This document shows positions 13,310 to 21,547 of a stretch of 55,551 bases of DNA, in pieces. The notes under the pieces are model-generated. The model was not told where the DNA came from and did not search any database. It was given only the letters and a program-made list of their open reading frames with translations. Positions within the stretch are counted from its first letter, which is position 1. The number at the start of each line of letters is the position of its first letter. The translations under genes and the position numbers were made by a program. Source of the DNA: VGLO01 sp964599285 (GTDB taxonomy: Bacteria; Patescibacteriota; Minisyncoccia; Minisyncoccales; Staskawiczbacteraceae); the NCBI GenBank assembly GCA_964599285.1, contig CAZREI010000007.1:1-55551 (forward strand), written 5' to 3'.

Positions 13310-15598
13310 ATGCCGCTAAAATATCCTGGGATAAAAAAAATACTTCACCGCATCTTCGGCCTTACTAAAAGGTTTTTCAAGCGACTAAAAAAAATCGTCA
13401 CCGTCAAAACCAAGAAGAACAAATTCGTACTGATGCTAATTGGCAAGTACCTGTTGTTTGTCTTTTTGGCCGGCTGTATTTTTATCCTATGCCTATTTTT
13501 CTATTACACCTACAACTTGCCCCAGCCAGAAAAATTCACTGAAACTCCCTTCATCCAGTCTACCAAAATTTACGACCGCACCGGCAAGGTTCTTTTGTAC
13601 GATATTTACGGCGAGGAAAAGCGCCAGATCGTACCGTTTGATAAAATCTCCGACAACCTAAAGCACGCGGTGCTATCTTCCGAAGACACCCGCTTTTACC
13701 AACACGGTGGCGTGGATTTCATTGCGCTTTTGCGTTCGGTGTTAGTTGATCTGCGCCTACAATCGGCCAGCCAGGGAGCTTCTACTATTACCCAGCAACT
13801 GATCCGCTCGGTTTATTTAAACAACGAACGCACGCTGGCCCGGAAAGTCCGTGAAGTGGTATTAAGTATAGAACTGGAAGAAAAATATTCCAAAGACCAA
13901 ATTTTTGATTGGTACTTAAATAAAATTCCCTTCGGCCAGAACGCCTACGGCGCCGAAGCCGCCAGCCAAACCTATTTTAACAAACCCGCCACAGACTTGG
14001 ACATTGCCCAAGCCGCAGCCCTGACAGCGCTCATCCCCGCGCCAAGCTACTACTCCCCCTACGGCCGGCACAAAAACCTGCTCTTCCAGCGCAAAGATTA
14101 TATTCTAAGCCGCATGCATGAATTAGGATACATTAGTAAACAGCAAATGCTTGACGCCAAAAAGGAACCGCTGGATTTTTCCCAAGACATCACTCCCATC
14201 AAGGCTCCCCATTTTGTCATGTATGTAAAACAGTACTTGGAAGACAAATACGGCGAAGATTTTCTGCAGCAAAAGGGACTTAAGGTCACCACCACCATAG
14301 ATTGGGATTTGCAAAGCTACGCGGAGCAAGCCATCAAGGACGCCGAAAAAACTAATTTATCATTTAAGGCCAACAACACTGCGCTGGTCATTATTGACCC
14401 CACTACCGGCCAAATTTTGGCGCTGGTTGGGTCAAAAGATTACTTTGGCAAATCCTACCCGACCGGCTGCGACCAAAAAGCCAGTGGCAGCTGTTTGTTT
14501 GACCCAAAATACGACGTGGCAACTATTGGCCTGCGCCAGCCCGGATCAGCTTTTAAGCCTTTTGTCTACGCCACTGCTTTCAAAAAAGGCTACACGCCCA
14601 ACACTATTTTATGGGACGCTAAAACAGAATTTAATCCTTATTGCAGCGCCGACGGCAGCCAGAATAAAGATCAGTACGGCCTTGGCTGCTATCACCCAAG
14701 GGACTACGATGGCAAGTATCGGGGCCCGGTGCCGCTGCGCTCGGCGTTGGATGAATCTTTAAATATTCCGGCGGTCCAGCTTTTGTATATGGTTGGATTA
14801 AAAGACAGTTTGCAAACCGCCCAAGACATGGGTATTACCACCTTAACTGAACCCGACCGCTACGGCTTGTCACTGGTGCTGGGCGGCGGGGAAGTGTCGC
14901 TACTCGAAATGACTTCGGCTTATGGCGTCTTTGCCACCGAAGGCCAGAAAATTCCACCGGTCAGTATTGTAAAAATAGAAGATTCCAGTGGCAATATCAT
15001 TGAACAAAACCAAAAGCAGCCCACCAAAGTATTAGATACCCAGGTTGCTCGGCAAATCAACGACGTGCTGTCGGACAACAACGCCCGCGCGCCAATCTTT
15101 GGCGTCAACAACCCCTTGCATTTTAGCGACTACCAGGTGGCCGCCAAGACCGGAACCACCCAGCATTTTAACGACGGCTGGACCATTGGATATACGCCAT
15201 TTGCGTCAGTGGGAGTTTGGGTTGGCAACAACGACAATTCTCCAACCACCAACGAAGGCGTAGGCCTGGCCGCCCCCATTTGGCACAAGGTGATGCAAAA
15301 ACTGCTTTCTTTGCATCCGGCCCAAAACTTTACCGCACCCGATCCACTACAAAGCCCAAACCCCATTTTGCTGGGCCAATTTCCGGCAGGCGACCCTCCC
15401 CACAGTATTTTATACTACATAGATAAAAGCAATCCTTTGGGGCCACCTCCGCAAAACCCTGCCCAAGACCCCATGTATCCCTTTTTTGAAGCGGCGGTGC
15501 AAAATTATTTGGGGATTGGCGTGCCTGCTTCACCCACGATACCCGACTCAATCCCGACTCCAACTCCGGACGCTAATGGAGAAGATAATTCAGGGTAA
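13310..15598 (+). CDS. Class A penicillin-binding protein (PBP1A-like)
   Basis: This bifunctional enzyme polymerises glycan strands and cross-links peptides in the cell wall. The 762-residue protein has a basic cytoplasmic N-terminus, one membrane segment (about 43-66), a GT51 transglycosylase domain (SSEDTRFYQHGGVD, GASTITQQLIRSVYL, KYSKDQIFDWYLNKIPFGQNAYGAEAAS) and a transpeptidase domain with the three active-site motifs: SAFK in RQPGSAFKPF, SLN in LDESLNIPAVQL, and KTGTT. A Pro/Thr-rich tail follows. All motifs are complete, so it should be active and beta-lactam sensitive. The ATG at 13310 follows GGATAATTTATAG, a possible -10 region, so the leader may be very short. Confidence 0.95.
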   Translation: MPLKYPGIKKILHRIFGLTKRFFKRLKKIVTVKTKKNKFVLMLIGKYLLFVFLAGCIFILCLFFYYTYNLPQPEKFTETPFIQSTKIYDRTGKVLLYDIYGEEKRQIVPFDKISDNLKHAVLSSEDTRFYQHGGVDFIALLRSVLVDLRLQSASQGASTITQQLIRSVYLNNERTLARKVREVVLSIELEEKYSKDQIFDWYLNKIPFGQNAYGAEAASQTYFNKPATDLDIAQAAALTALIPAPSYYSPYGRHKNLLFQRKDYILSRMHELGYISKQQMLDAKKEPLDFSQDITPIKAPHFVMYVKQYLEDKYGEDFLQQKGLKVTTTIDWDLQSYAEQAIKDAEKTNLSFKANNTALVIIDPTTGQILALVGSKDYFGKSYPTGCDQKASGSCLFDPKYDVATIGLRQPGSAFKPFVYATAFKKGYTPNTILWDAKTEFNPYCSADGSQNKDQYGLGCYHPRDYDGKYRGPVPLRSALDESLNIPAVQLLYMVGLKDSLQTAQDMGITTLTEPDRYGLSLVLGGGEVSLLEMTSAYGVFATEGQKIPPVSIVKIEDSSGNIIEQNQKQPTKVLDTQVARQINDVLSDNNARAPIFGVNNPLHFSDYQVAAKTGTTQHFNDGWTIGYTPFASVGVWVGNNDNSPTTNEGVGLAAPIWHKVMQKLLSLHPAQNFTAPDPLQSPNPILLGQFPAGDPPHSILYYIDKSNPLGPPPQNPAQDPMYPFFEAAVQNYLGIGVPASPTIPDSIPTPTPDANGEDNSG

Positions 15599-15613
15599 AA
15601 AATTGTGGCAAAT

Positions 15614-15651
15614 AAAATACCGCCACTCGCAGCTGCGAGTGGCGGTATTTT
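15614..15651. terminator. Bidirectional terminator, 38-bp perfect palindrome
   Basis: A loopless perfect palindrome centred on GCAGCTGC with GC-rich inner and A/T outer arms, ending in TTTTTT on plus and AAAA (T on minus) on the left. It separates the convergent PBP and dnaN genes. Confidence 0.9.
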
Positions 15652-15667
15652 TTAAAACTTTAAAAAT

Positions 15668-16804
15668 TTACATCGCCTTAATAGGCATAACCACATACAA
15701 ATAACTTGCGTCTCCCACCGGCCGCAAAATGCATGGCCCTTCTTCTTTACTGACATCAAACAACAATTCTGAACTTTTAATATTCACAATTCCATCCATT
15801 AAGTACTTGTAGTTAAAAGAAACTGCCAGCGAATCGCCCTCTATTTTAGCCGGCAATACCGACGAGCTTTGGCCCAAGTCCGGACTCTTAGCGGAAATTT
15901 CTATTTCTTGTTTTTCTTTATTTAAAGAAATTTTCACTTCATTGACTTTACCTGAAAAAAGCGAAGCGGTTTTAATTTGGTTTAAAAATTCGTCTCGGGC
16001 AACGCCAACCTGGGTTTTAAATTTAGTGGGAATGATGTCTTGGTAGTGGGGATATTCGCCTTCAATTAAGCGCGAGGTAACCTGGATTTGCGGATGCTCC
16101 ACTTCTTTAAAGGGAAGTTCAAAAAGGATTTGGTTGGGAGAAAAATACATTTTGAGTGTCCCGGTGCTATTTTCTAAAATATGCAGCAGTTCCCGGGCTG
16201 ATTTTTGAGGCAAAATAAAGGTGTATTCTTGCTCTTTGGCGTTTTTTAAGGGAGTTTGCAGTTTGATAATTTTTTCTGCCAGCCTAAAACTATCGGTGGC
16301 CACGATTTTAATAGAGTCTTTGAAAAAAGAAAAATAAACGCCGGAAATTTCTGGCCGTGATTGTGAGGGCGAAGCAATATCAATAACCCCCACCAGCCCC
16401 TGGTATATTTTCTGGCCATCAACTTCTATAGACTGGCTATTGGTAAATTCCGGCACCAACGGAAACTCTTCGGCATTATACCCTTGTAATTGCGTGGTAA
16501 AACCCTTACAGGCGATGCGCAAAGCTTGGCCATCAGCCTCCATAGTAATTTTTTCATTGGGTAGGGAAGCGACCACACTGGAAAGAAATTTTGCCGGAAC
16601 CACCACCTTGCCTTTATTAATAATTTTTACTAGCATCCAAAGTTTAATAGCAATTTCCAAATCAGTAGATGTAATGCTTAAAAAATTACCGTCGGTGTAC
16701 AATAGTACGTTTTGTAAAATAGGCAGTGATATATTTTTACCAACCACACGTTCGGTAATTCCCAAACCATTTCTTAAATTTTCTTTTAACACTTCTATCT
16801 TCAT
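15668..16804 (-). CDS. dnaN: DNA polymerase III beta sliding clamp
   Basis: The beta clamp encircles DNA and tethers polymerase III and repair enzymes. The 378-residue protein covers three repeated clamp domains, starting MKIEVLKENLRNGLGITERVVGKNISLPILQNVLL and ending with the conserved C-terminal block LRPVGDASYLYVVMPIKAM (the usual PMR/L motif reads PIK). Length is typical. It is downstream of dnaA on the same strand, separated by a 267-base AT-rich gap, and convergent with the PBP gene. dnaA-dnaN order marks the origin neighbourhood. The start at 16804 gives the standard N-terminus. Confidence 0.96.
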   Translation of the reverse strand: MKIEVLKENLRNGLGITERVVGKNISLPILQNVLLYTDGNFLSITSTDLEIAIKLWMLVKIINKGKVVVPAKFLSSVVASLPNEKITMEADGQALRIACKGFTTQLQGYNAEEFPLVPEFTNSQSIEVDGQKIYQGLVGVIDIASPSQSRPEISGVYFSFFKDSIKIVATDSFRLAEKIIKLQTPLKNAKEQEYTFILPQKSARELLHILENSTGTLKMYFSPNQILFELPFKEVEHPQIQVTSRLIEGEYPHYQDIIPTKFKTQVGVARDEFLNQIKTASLFSGKVNEVKISLNKEKQEIEISAKSPDLGQSSSVLPAKIEGDSLAVSFNYKYLMDGIVNIKSSELLFDVSKEEGPCILRPVGDASYLYVVMPIKAM

Positions 16805-16872
16805 AAAAATTAAAATAAAATTAATATAGTTATAGTTGTTGTTGAGGTTATTTTAATGAATTTTTAATGAAA

Positions 16873-16878
16873 ATTATA
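16873..16878 (-). promoter_or_regulatory. Possible -10 box of dnaN
   Basis: TATAAT on the minus strand, about 70 bases before the dnaN start, in a strongly AT-rich gap. No convincing -35 hexamer is seen at the right distance. A second TATAAT on the same strand lies near 16994-16999, and a near-DnaA box (TGTGGATTA) lies upstream of it. Confidence 0.35.
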
Positions 16879-17071
16879 GCGCGTTTGGTTTTAAAATTTT
16901 TTTTAATAACGTGTTAATAACTCTATGGAATGCTACGGGAGGTAATCTATAATAATTATTTTTTACTTTTTTATCTTCGCGTAACCTTCAGGTTATTATA
17001 GGTTTTATGCCCAACTAATCCACAACCGTAAACTAACCTAAAATAGTATTTATTGCAAGGTATGGGGCGCG

Positions 17072-18439
17072 TTACCCACTGTACACCCGTTGTTTTATGA
17101 GGTTTAATTCTTCGGTCAGTTTGTTATTTTTTTCGCTCTCCTGCAAGATTTTTTTATAAGCGTAAATAACGGTGGTGTGATCCTTTCCGCCAAACTTGCG
17201 GGCAATGGCTGGGAAAGAGTATTTTAATTCCTCACGCAACAAAAACATAGCTACCTGGCGCGGCCTTACAATTTCCTTACGCCGAGTTTGGTGGAACAGG
17301 TTTTTTTCTTCCAGGTTGTAAAACTTGGCCACCATTTCAATAATTTTTTTATAGTTGGCCACATTAAAAGGTGAGAACACAAAGTTTTTCAGCAAATTTT
17401 TGGCGCTTTCCAAATTAGGCACCGTGCCACTGGTTTTAGAAGAAATCAGCAAAATGTTTAAGGCGCCTTCCAGTTCCCTGATGTTCTTTTTTACATGCGA
17501 GGCCACAAATTCCAACACATCTTCTGACAGTTTAATATTTTTTTCCTGCAGTTTTGTTTTTAAAATGGCCAGACGTGTTTCGTAATCAGGCAGGCTGATG
17601 TCGCAGATCATGCCTCCTTCAAAGCGCGAGCGCAAACGCTCTTCCAGTTGGGGAATGGCGTTTGGCGGCTTGTCGCTGGACAAAATAATCTGCTTGTTTT
17701 TTTCATACAAAGAATTAAAGGTGTGAAAAAATTCTTCCTGGGTCTTGTCTTTGCCAGCCAGAAACTGGATATCGTCAATGATAAGCACGTCAATGGAAGA
17801 CAGGCTGGCTTTAAAAATTTCTATATTATGGTTTCGGATTCCCGAAACAATACTGGAAACAAATTTTTCGCAAGAAATATATTTTACCCTTCTTTTTTTA
17901 GGGTCGTCATGGATTTTGTTGCCAATAGCCTGGATTAAGTGAGTTTTGCCAAGTCCCACGCCACCGTAAATAAAAAGCGGGTTGTAGGCGTTGCCGATAT
18001 TGTCGGCCACTGCCAGGCCGGCCGAGTAGGCCAGTTCGTTAAACGACCCCACGATGAAATTTTCAAAGGTGTAGCGGGGGTTTAAATTAGTTTCCTTGTT
18101 GACTTTGAATTCCTCAAATTTTAACTGCCCATCATGTATTTTTTCGGCCTCCTTGATTTCCTTAACTTCTTTCTGGACGGCGGTTTTTTGCGATTGGGGC
18201 TTGATGAGAAATTCCAGTTCCCTGACGGATTCGTCGCTGGTATGGATAGTTTTAAGAATCAGCTTGTAATATTTATTACAAAGCCATTCTTTGGAAAAGA
18301 CGTTGGGGACAGAAATAACCACCTTTTCATTTTCTTTGGCGATGATCTGGGTATTTTGGAACCAGGTCGCGAAATTGGCTTTGGAAATATCCAGCTGCAT
18401 TTGGGCCAATACTAATTGCCAGAGTTCATTGTTGTCCAT
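17072..18439 (-). CDS. dnaA: Chromosomal replication initiator DnaA
   Basis: DnaA binds origin boxes and opens the duplex to load the helicase. The 455-residue protein has domain I (1-80, LWQLVLAQMQLDISKANFATWF), a short charged linker, AAA+ domain III beginning NPRYTFENFIVG at about 120 with Walker A GGVGLGKTH (159-167), Walker B VLIIDDIQFLAGK and the arginine-finger region LRSRFEGG, and domain IV with the signature KFGGKDHTTVIYAYKKI. All parts are intact. It is divergent from rpmH with the origin between them. Two phased DnaA boxes 310-330 bases upstream suggest autoregulation as in other bacteria. Confidence 0.97.
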   Translation of the reverse strand: MDNNELWQLVLAQMQLDISKANFATWFQNTQIIAKENEKVVISVPNVFSKEWLCNKYYKLILKTIHTSDESVRELEFLIKPQSQKTAVQKEVKEIKEAEKIHDGQLKFEEFKVNKETNLNPRYTFENFIVGSFNELAYSAGLAVADNIGNAYNPLFIYGGVGLGKTHLIQAIGNKIHDDPKKRRVKYISCEKFVSSIVSGIRNHNIEIFKASLSSIDVLIIDDIQFLAGKDKTQEEFFHTFNSLYEKNKQIILSSDKPPNAIPQLEERLRSRFEGGMICDISLPDYETRLAILKTKLQEKNIKLSEDVLEFVASHVKKNIRELEGALNILLISSKTSGTVPNLESAKNLLKNFVFSPFNVANYKKIIEMVAKFYNLEEKNLFHQTRRKEIVRPRQVAMFLLREELKYSFPAIARKFGGKDHTTVIYAYKKILQESEKNNKLTEELNLIKQRVYSG

Positions 18440-18514
18440 GAGATAATGCGCAATGATGCGGAGATTAACACCAAGTCACGCGAAAAATAATTAATATTTT
18501 TTTAATTTCGTCTT

Positions 18515-18690
18515 ACCTTGAATCATGAAATGCTTATTGAAAAGGCGAGTTTCGGGTCCTTCCCCCAAATCTGGGTTGGAAACGTGCTATAATTTTTTCT
18601 CGTAGCGCAAGGCTACGATAAAAAATTCTATCCCATTTCCACCTTCCAGATTTGGGGAAAATACCTCGAAAGCATTTCATGATTCAAGGT
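18515..18690 (-). ncRNA. Large structured inverted-repeat element, copy A
   Basis: The ends are perfect 21-bp inverted repeats (ACCTTGAATCATGAAATGCT(T) and its complement). The arms pair again at CCCCAAATCTGG and CGTAGC (tip stem around GCAAGG). Between stems are unpaired strands with GAGGTATTTTC and GGACCCGAAACTCG. Copy B at 19663-19840 lies in the opposite orientation, keeps these unpaired strands and has altered stems. It may be a structured RNA or a mobile palindromic DNA element. Confidence 0.55.
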
Positions 18691-18748
18691 TATATAACAA
18701 ATATCAATCTCATCAATCAGAGTCAAATTAAAGTAAAATAGGCTCAAG

Positions 18749-18768
18749 TGTGGATAAGCTGTGGATAA
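18749..18768 (-). promoter_or_regulatory. Two phased DnaA boxes
   Basis: Two exact TTATCCACA sites on the minus strand, 11 bases apart start to start, with a degenerate third 11 bases further to the right. They are the best DnaA-box cluster in the window. Confidence 0.75.
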
Positions 18769-18807
18769 CTTGTGGTATGGGGCAATAAGACAGACGCACA
18801 ATAGAAA

Positions 18808-18946
18808 TTAATTTGAAATTTACAATTTGAAATTTGAAATCAAAAAGTGAATAGTGAAATGTTGAAATTTGAAAACCTCGACGTTGCGTTTTAATCATTT
18901 CAAATTCACCACCTTTTCAAATTGATTTCAAATTTCAAATTTCAAA
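18808..18946. repeat. AT-rich hairpin of 'caaatttcaaattt' words, family H7
   Basis: Left arm of 'aatttgaaatttgaaat' stutters, right arm 'tttcaaatttcaaattt' ending at the -35 box of rpmH. A homologous copy with the same right arm (TTTTCAAATTGATTTCAAAT) lies upstream of comM at 42590-42720. Confidence 0.8.
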
Positions 18947-18975
18947 TTGACGCAAAGCTCCTTTTATACTATACT
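18947..18975 (+). promoter_or_regulatory. rpmH: Promoter of rpmH
   Basis: TTGACG, 17 bases, TATACT. This is a near-consensus sigma-70 promoter with start near 18982, about 29 bases before the rpmH ATG. The -35 box abuts the H7 hairpin. Confidence 0.75.
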
Positions 18976-19010
18976 AACCATATTATTAATCTAAATCATT
19001 ATACACTTTT

Positions 19011-19145
19011 ATGAGTTTTACTTACAACCCAAAAAAGAAAAAACGGGCCAGGACACATGGTTTTTTAAAGCGCAGCCAAACTAAAAAAGGTAAGCAGGTA
19101 CTCGGGCGACGCCGGGCAAAGGGAAGGAAGAAGCTATCTGTTTAA
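19011..19145 (+). CDS. rpmH: 50S ribosomal protein L34
   Basis: This is bL34, a tiny basic protein of the large subunit. The 44 residues read MSFTYNPKKKKRARTHGFLKR and then SQTKKGKQVLGRRRAKGRKKLSV; the usual start is MKRTYQPS...RKRxxHGFRxRM, so RARTHGFLKR and RRRAKGRKKL identify it. It is first in the rpmH-rnpA-yidC-jag cluster next to the origin. A strong promoter lies just upstream, and there is no Shine-Dalgarno site. The length is normal. Confidence 0.95.
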   Translation: MSFTYNPKKKKRARTHGFLKRSQTKKGKQVLGRRRAKGRKKLSV

Positions 19146-19146
19146 T

Positions 19147-19290
19147 TACTCCTAATTACTCTAATTACTCTAATTGACCTAAATAAATCCCAATGACTAA
19201 AATCCTAAAACCGTTCTAGCAATTAGGCATTCACGTTTTTAGACATTCCTTAGAGTAATTAGAGCAATTAGAATAATTAGAATAATTTAA
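19147..19290. repeat. H4 hairpin without a gene (rpmH-rnpA gap)
   Basis: Left arm 'ctaattactctaattgacctaaataaatccc' stutter and right arm 'gagtaattagagcaattag' complement it. The tip carries GCAATTAGGCATTCACG and TTTTTAGACATT, shared with 19885-19915. The same arms enclose an S23-type gene at 28020-28511. Confidence 0.8.
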
Positions 19291-19295
19291 GTAAG

Positions 19296-19634
19296 ATGCT
19301 TCCTCCCAAAAATCGTTTGACCAAGAAAAAAGACTTTGAGTTGGTCTTTAAAAAAGGGCAAAGCGTCAAGCAGGATTTTTTATTAGCCAAGGCATTAAAA
19401 ACTGATGCCAAAGCAAGTCGGTTTGGGTTTGTGGTAAGTAAAAAAGTTTCCACTAAGGCAACGGTGCGCAATAAAGTAAGAAGAAGGTTGCAAAAAGCAG
19501 TACAAGATATTCTACCAAAAATAAAAACCACCACAGATGTTATTATTGTCGCCCTTCCTGGCATTGAAAAAAAAGAATTTACTGAAATCCAACAGGCAGT
19601 AGATCAAGTTTTTAAGAAAATAGGGATAATGTGA
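19296..19634 (+). CDS. rnpA: Ribonuclease P protein component
   Basis: RnpA binds the catalytic P RNA and helps it process tRNA 5' ends. The 112 residues begin MLPPKNRLTKKKDFELVFKKG and contain the family signature RNKVRRRLQKAV (normally RNxxKRxxRE) preceded by FGFVVSKKVSTKATV, with a typical length and strong basic charge. It follows rpmH in the conserved origin cluster. The ATG at 19296 begins right after the H4 hairpin with a weak TAAG in front and no clear Shine-Dalgarno site. Confidence 0.93.
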   Translation: MLPPKNRLTKKKDFELVFKKGQSVKQDFLLAKALKTDAKASRFGFVVSKKVSTKATVRNKVRRRLQKAVQDILPKIKTTTDVIIVALPGIEKKEFTEIQQAVDQVFKKIGIM

Positions 19635-19662
19635 ATTGTTCTAATTGACCTAAGTATTCTAA

Positions 19663-19840
19663 TTACTTTGAATTAGAAATGCTTTCGAGGTATTTTCCCA
19701 AAATTTGGCGGGTGAAAATTCGATAGAATTTTTATGCCTAGCTACGCCTAAGCATAAAAATTATTGCGGATTTTCAACCCAAATTTTGGGGAAAGACCCG
19801 AAACTCCGCTTTTCAAAAGGCATTTCGTAATTCAAAGTAA
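19663..19840 (+). ncRNA. Large structured inverted-repeat element, copy B
   Basis: The ends TTACTTTGAATTAGAAATGC and the complement GCATTTCgTAATTCAAAGTAA pair apart from one extra base. GAGGTATTTTCCC, GACCCGAAACTCCGC and the AAATTT...AAATTTTGGGG stem are shared with copy A. The tip stem TTATGC/GCATAA differs in sequence from copy A but still pairs. It is inserted inside an H4 stutter hairpin between rnpA and yidC. Confidence 0.55.
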
Positions 19841-19940
19841 TCAACCTAAATAAACCCCAAATCCCAATAACCAAATCGCCGTCAAAAGTTAGGCATTCAC
19901 ATTTTTAGACATTGCTTAGAATAATAGAAATAGGATTTAT

Positions 19941-20004
19941 ATAATGCGTCGTTCGGTCAGCACATGAAACTGCGACTTCCTGTGCCTCCCTTCACTAGCA
20001 TTAT
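19941..20004. ncRNA. Structured element with conserved internal loop, copy 2
   Basis: It differs from copy 1 at two positions: 'gcggcttcatg' there reads 'gcgacttcctg' here, one change weakening the inner stem. The flanks are also shared for about 20 bases to the left (AATAGAAATAGGATTTAT). Confidence 0.5.
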
Positions 20005-20040
20005 TAGGGTACTTAGAATAATTAGAATAATTTCCGGAAG

Positions 20041-20754
20041 ATGTTCGAATTTATCGTAAACTTTTTTAATTTCTTTTTATACCTTCCGCTTTTTAATGCG
20101 CTGGTACTGTTTTACGACTGGTTGCCGGGCCATGATTTTGGCATTGCCATTATTGTGCTGACCATTGTCATACGGATTATCCTGTATCCTCTGTCGGTCA
20201 AGGCACTGGCTTCCCAGAAAGTGTTGCAAAAGTTGCAGCCACAACTCCAAGAACTGCAAAAAAAGCACAAAAACGACAAAGAAAAACAAGCCAAAGAAAC
20301 CCTGGAATTATACCGGCGCGAAAACATTAATCCGTTTTCGGGGCTACTGCTGGCGCTGATTCAGTTCCCCATTCTTATCGCGCTCTATCGGGTATTTTGG
20401 AATGGATTAAAACCCAAGGAACTTTCGTATTTGTATAGCTTTGTGCCAAACCCCGTACACATCAACGCCGTATTTTTGGGTCTGGTGGATTTATCAAAGC
20501 CACACATTGTTTTTGCCGTTCTGGCCGGAATTTTGCAATTTTTCCAGACAAAAATGCTTTTGCCAAAAATGGCTCCAAAAGTCCAAGCCCAAGGCCCCGA
20601 CATGGCGATGATGATGCAAAAGCAGATGGTCTACGTTTTTCCCGTAATCACTATTGTCATTTTACTGGGGTTGCCATCAGCGCTGGGATTGTACTGGATA
20701 GTCAGCGGAATATTTTCCATTGTCCAACAGTATTTCCTTCTCAAAAAGAAGTAA
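20041..20754 (+). CDS. yidC: Membrane protein insertase YidC/Oxa1
   Basis: YidC inserts and folds membrane proteins, alone or with SecYEG. The 237-residue protein is the short form without the large periplasmic domain of proteobacteria. It has a first membrane segment (LYLPLFNALVLFYDWL), the conserved hydrophilic-groove helix GIAIIVLTIVIRIILYPLSVKALAS with its Arg, a charged coiled coil loop QPQLQELQKKHKNDKEKQ, and three further membrane segments (PILIALYRVFW, HIVFAVLAGILQF, VITIVILLGLPSALGLYWIVS). It lies between rnpA and a Jag-like gene, the classical order. The ATG follows CCGGAAG, a weak Shine-Dalgarno site. Confidence 0.95.
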   Translation: MFEFIVNFFNFFLYLPLFNALVLFYDWLPGHDFGIAIIVLTIVIRIILYPLSVKALASQKVLQKLQPQLQELQKKHKNDKEKQAKETLELYRRENINPFSGLLLALIQFPILIALYRVFWNGLKPKELSYLYSFVPNPVHINAVFLGLVDLSKPHIVFAVLAGILQFFQTKMLLPKMAPKVQAQGPDMAMMMQKQMVYVFPVITIVILLGLPSALGLYWIVSGIFSIVQQYFLLKKK

Positions 20755-20756
20755 TG

Positions 20757-20852
20757 CGATGCCAATATACAAATGCATACTAATTATACGAATGCTAAAC
20801 GGTACGTTCGTTATTAGTATTATTAGCATGAATTAGTATATTGGCATCGCAC
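20757..20852. repeat. H3 hairpin between yidC and jag
   Basis: Left GCGATGCCAATATACAAATG pairs with right TAGTATATTGGCATCGC, an almost perfect outer stem, with TTATTAGTATTATTAGC inside. It starts two bases after the yidC stop. Confidence 0.85.
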
Positions 20853-20858
20853 TTAAAC

Positions 20859-21344
20859 ATGGAGGAGAATGAACTAATCGTTATTAAGCAAGCCATGGAG
20901 GAACTTTTGGCCAAAATGACCTTGGCGCTTTTGGATATGCAAATTACGCAATCAGAAGGTCAAGATCAGGTTATGGGCGCGAAAAAAGAAGTGGTAGAAA
21001 TAAACCTTGTTTTGGAAGACCCACAAATGCTTATCGGGCAAAATGGCAAAACCTTATTTGAATTCGGGCGCCTGGCAAGAATTTTATTGAACAAGAAATT
21101 AAAAAAAGATTTTTACGTGGCCTTGGATATTAACGATTATAAAAAGAAAAAAATAGAATACATCAAAGATTTGGCCAAAGCCGCCGCTGACCAAGTTGCC
21201 AGAACCGGCCAACCAACAACCCTGCCTCCCATGCCAGCTTACGAAAGGCGTCTCATCCACGCCGAATTATCACTGCGCCAAGACGTTGCCACCGAAAGCC
21301 AAGGAGAAGGAGAGGAAAGGTGTGTTGTTATTAGACCACGGTAA
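20859..21344 (+). CDS. Jag/KhpB-like RNA-binding protein (KH and R3H domains)
   Basis: Family members bind RNA, interact with KhpA in firmicutes and affect cell-wall growth. The 161-residue protein has a KH-like domain with the GxxG loop in LIGQNGKTLFEFGRLARILLN, and a C-terminal R3H domain (YERRLIHAELSLRQDVATESQG). The N-terminal Jag domain is absent. I chose ATG 20859 (MEENELIVIKQAMEELL) because the TTG codon at 20841 lies within the hairpin arm. Position after yidC in the origin cluster supports the call. A terminator follows. Confidence 0.9.
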   Translation: MEENELIVIKQAMEELLAKMTLALLDMQITQSEGQDQVMGAKKEVVEINLVLEDPQMLIGQNGKTLFEFGRLARILLNKKLKKDFYVALDINDYKKKKIEYIKDLAKAAADQVARTGQPTTLPPMPAYERRLIHAELSLRQDVATESQGEGEERCVVIRPR

Positions 21345-21363
21345 AAATAATAAATGTTACAAC

Positions 21364-21392
21364 AAAAAAAGGACGCTAATGCGTCCTTTTTT
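21364..21392 (+). terminator. Intrinsic terminator after jag
   Basis: Stem AAGGACGC/GCGTCCTT with a TAAT loop, flanked by A and T runs; it ends the rpmH-jag cluster. Confidence 0.92.
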
Positions 21393-21419
21393 GAGTTGCC
21401 CATGACAACTTCTATTCTC

Positions 21420-21505
21420 GCTCGTTGTCATTCCCGCCACAAGCGGGAATCCAGGAGTGGTGTTGATGCGCTGGATCCCAGGTCACGGCCTGGGATGACA
21501 CGGCG
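21420..21505. repeat. Palindromic repeat pair of the 'TCATTCCCGC...GCGGGAAT' type
   Basis: GTCATTCCCGCCACAAGCGGG AATCC and CTGGATCCCAGGTCACGGCC TGGGATGACA are two hairpins of a different GC-rich class, resembling the intergenic repeats found in many bacterial genomes. They lie between the convergent jag and dsbA-like genes. Confidence 0.75.
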
Positions 21506-21547
21506 GTGGGTTGATTTGAGAAACAAGGGTTACTGTTGGTAGGCTTG

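Larger units (their letters stand above)
18440..18950. other. Probable replication origin region (oriC)
   Basis: The gap between dnaA and rpmH holds two exact TGTGGATAA boxes at 18749-18757 and 18760-18768 and a degenerate third (TGTGGTATG) starting at 18771, so the three start 11 bases apart, one helical turn. AT-rich stretches lie on both sides (18691-18740 and an H7 hairpin at 18808-18950). A large structured element (18515-18690) occupies the dnaA-proximal half. The rpmH-rnpA-yidC-jag and dnaA-dnaN gene order on opposite strands fits a conventional oriC. Confidence 0.75.
19635..20036. repeat. Nested palindromes in the rnpA-yidC gap
   Basis: About 400 bases without a gene. An H4 hairpin (arms at about 19637-19665 and 19840-19862, and again to 20036) contains copy B of the large structured element and then copy 2 of the 64-nt element (19941-20004). 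No promoter for yidC is obvious, so yidC may depend on readthrough from rpmH. Confidence 0.75.

Noticed and set aside
20841..20858. Upstream TTG start of the Jag-like protein
   Set aside because: The codons lie in the arm of the H3 hairpin; the ATG at 20859 starts the conserved sequence.
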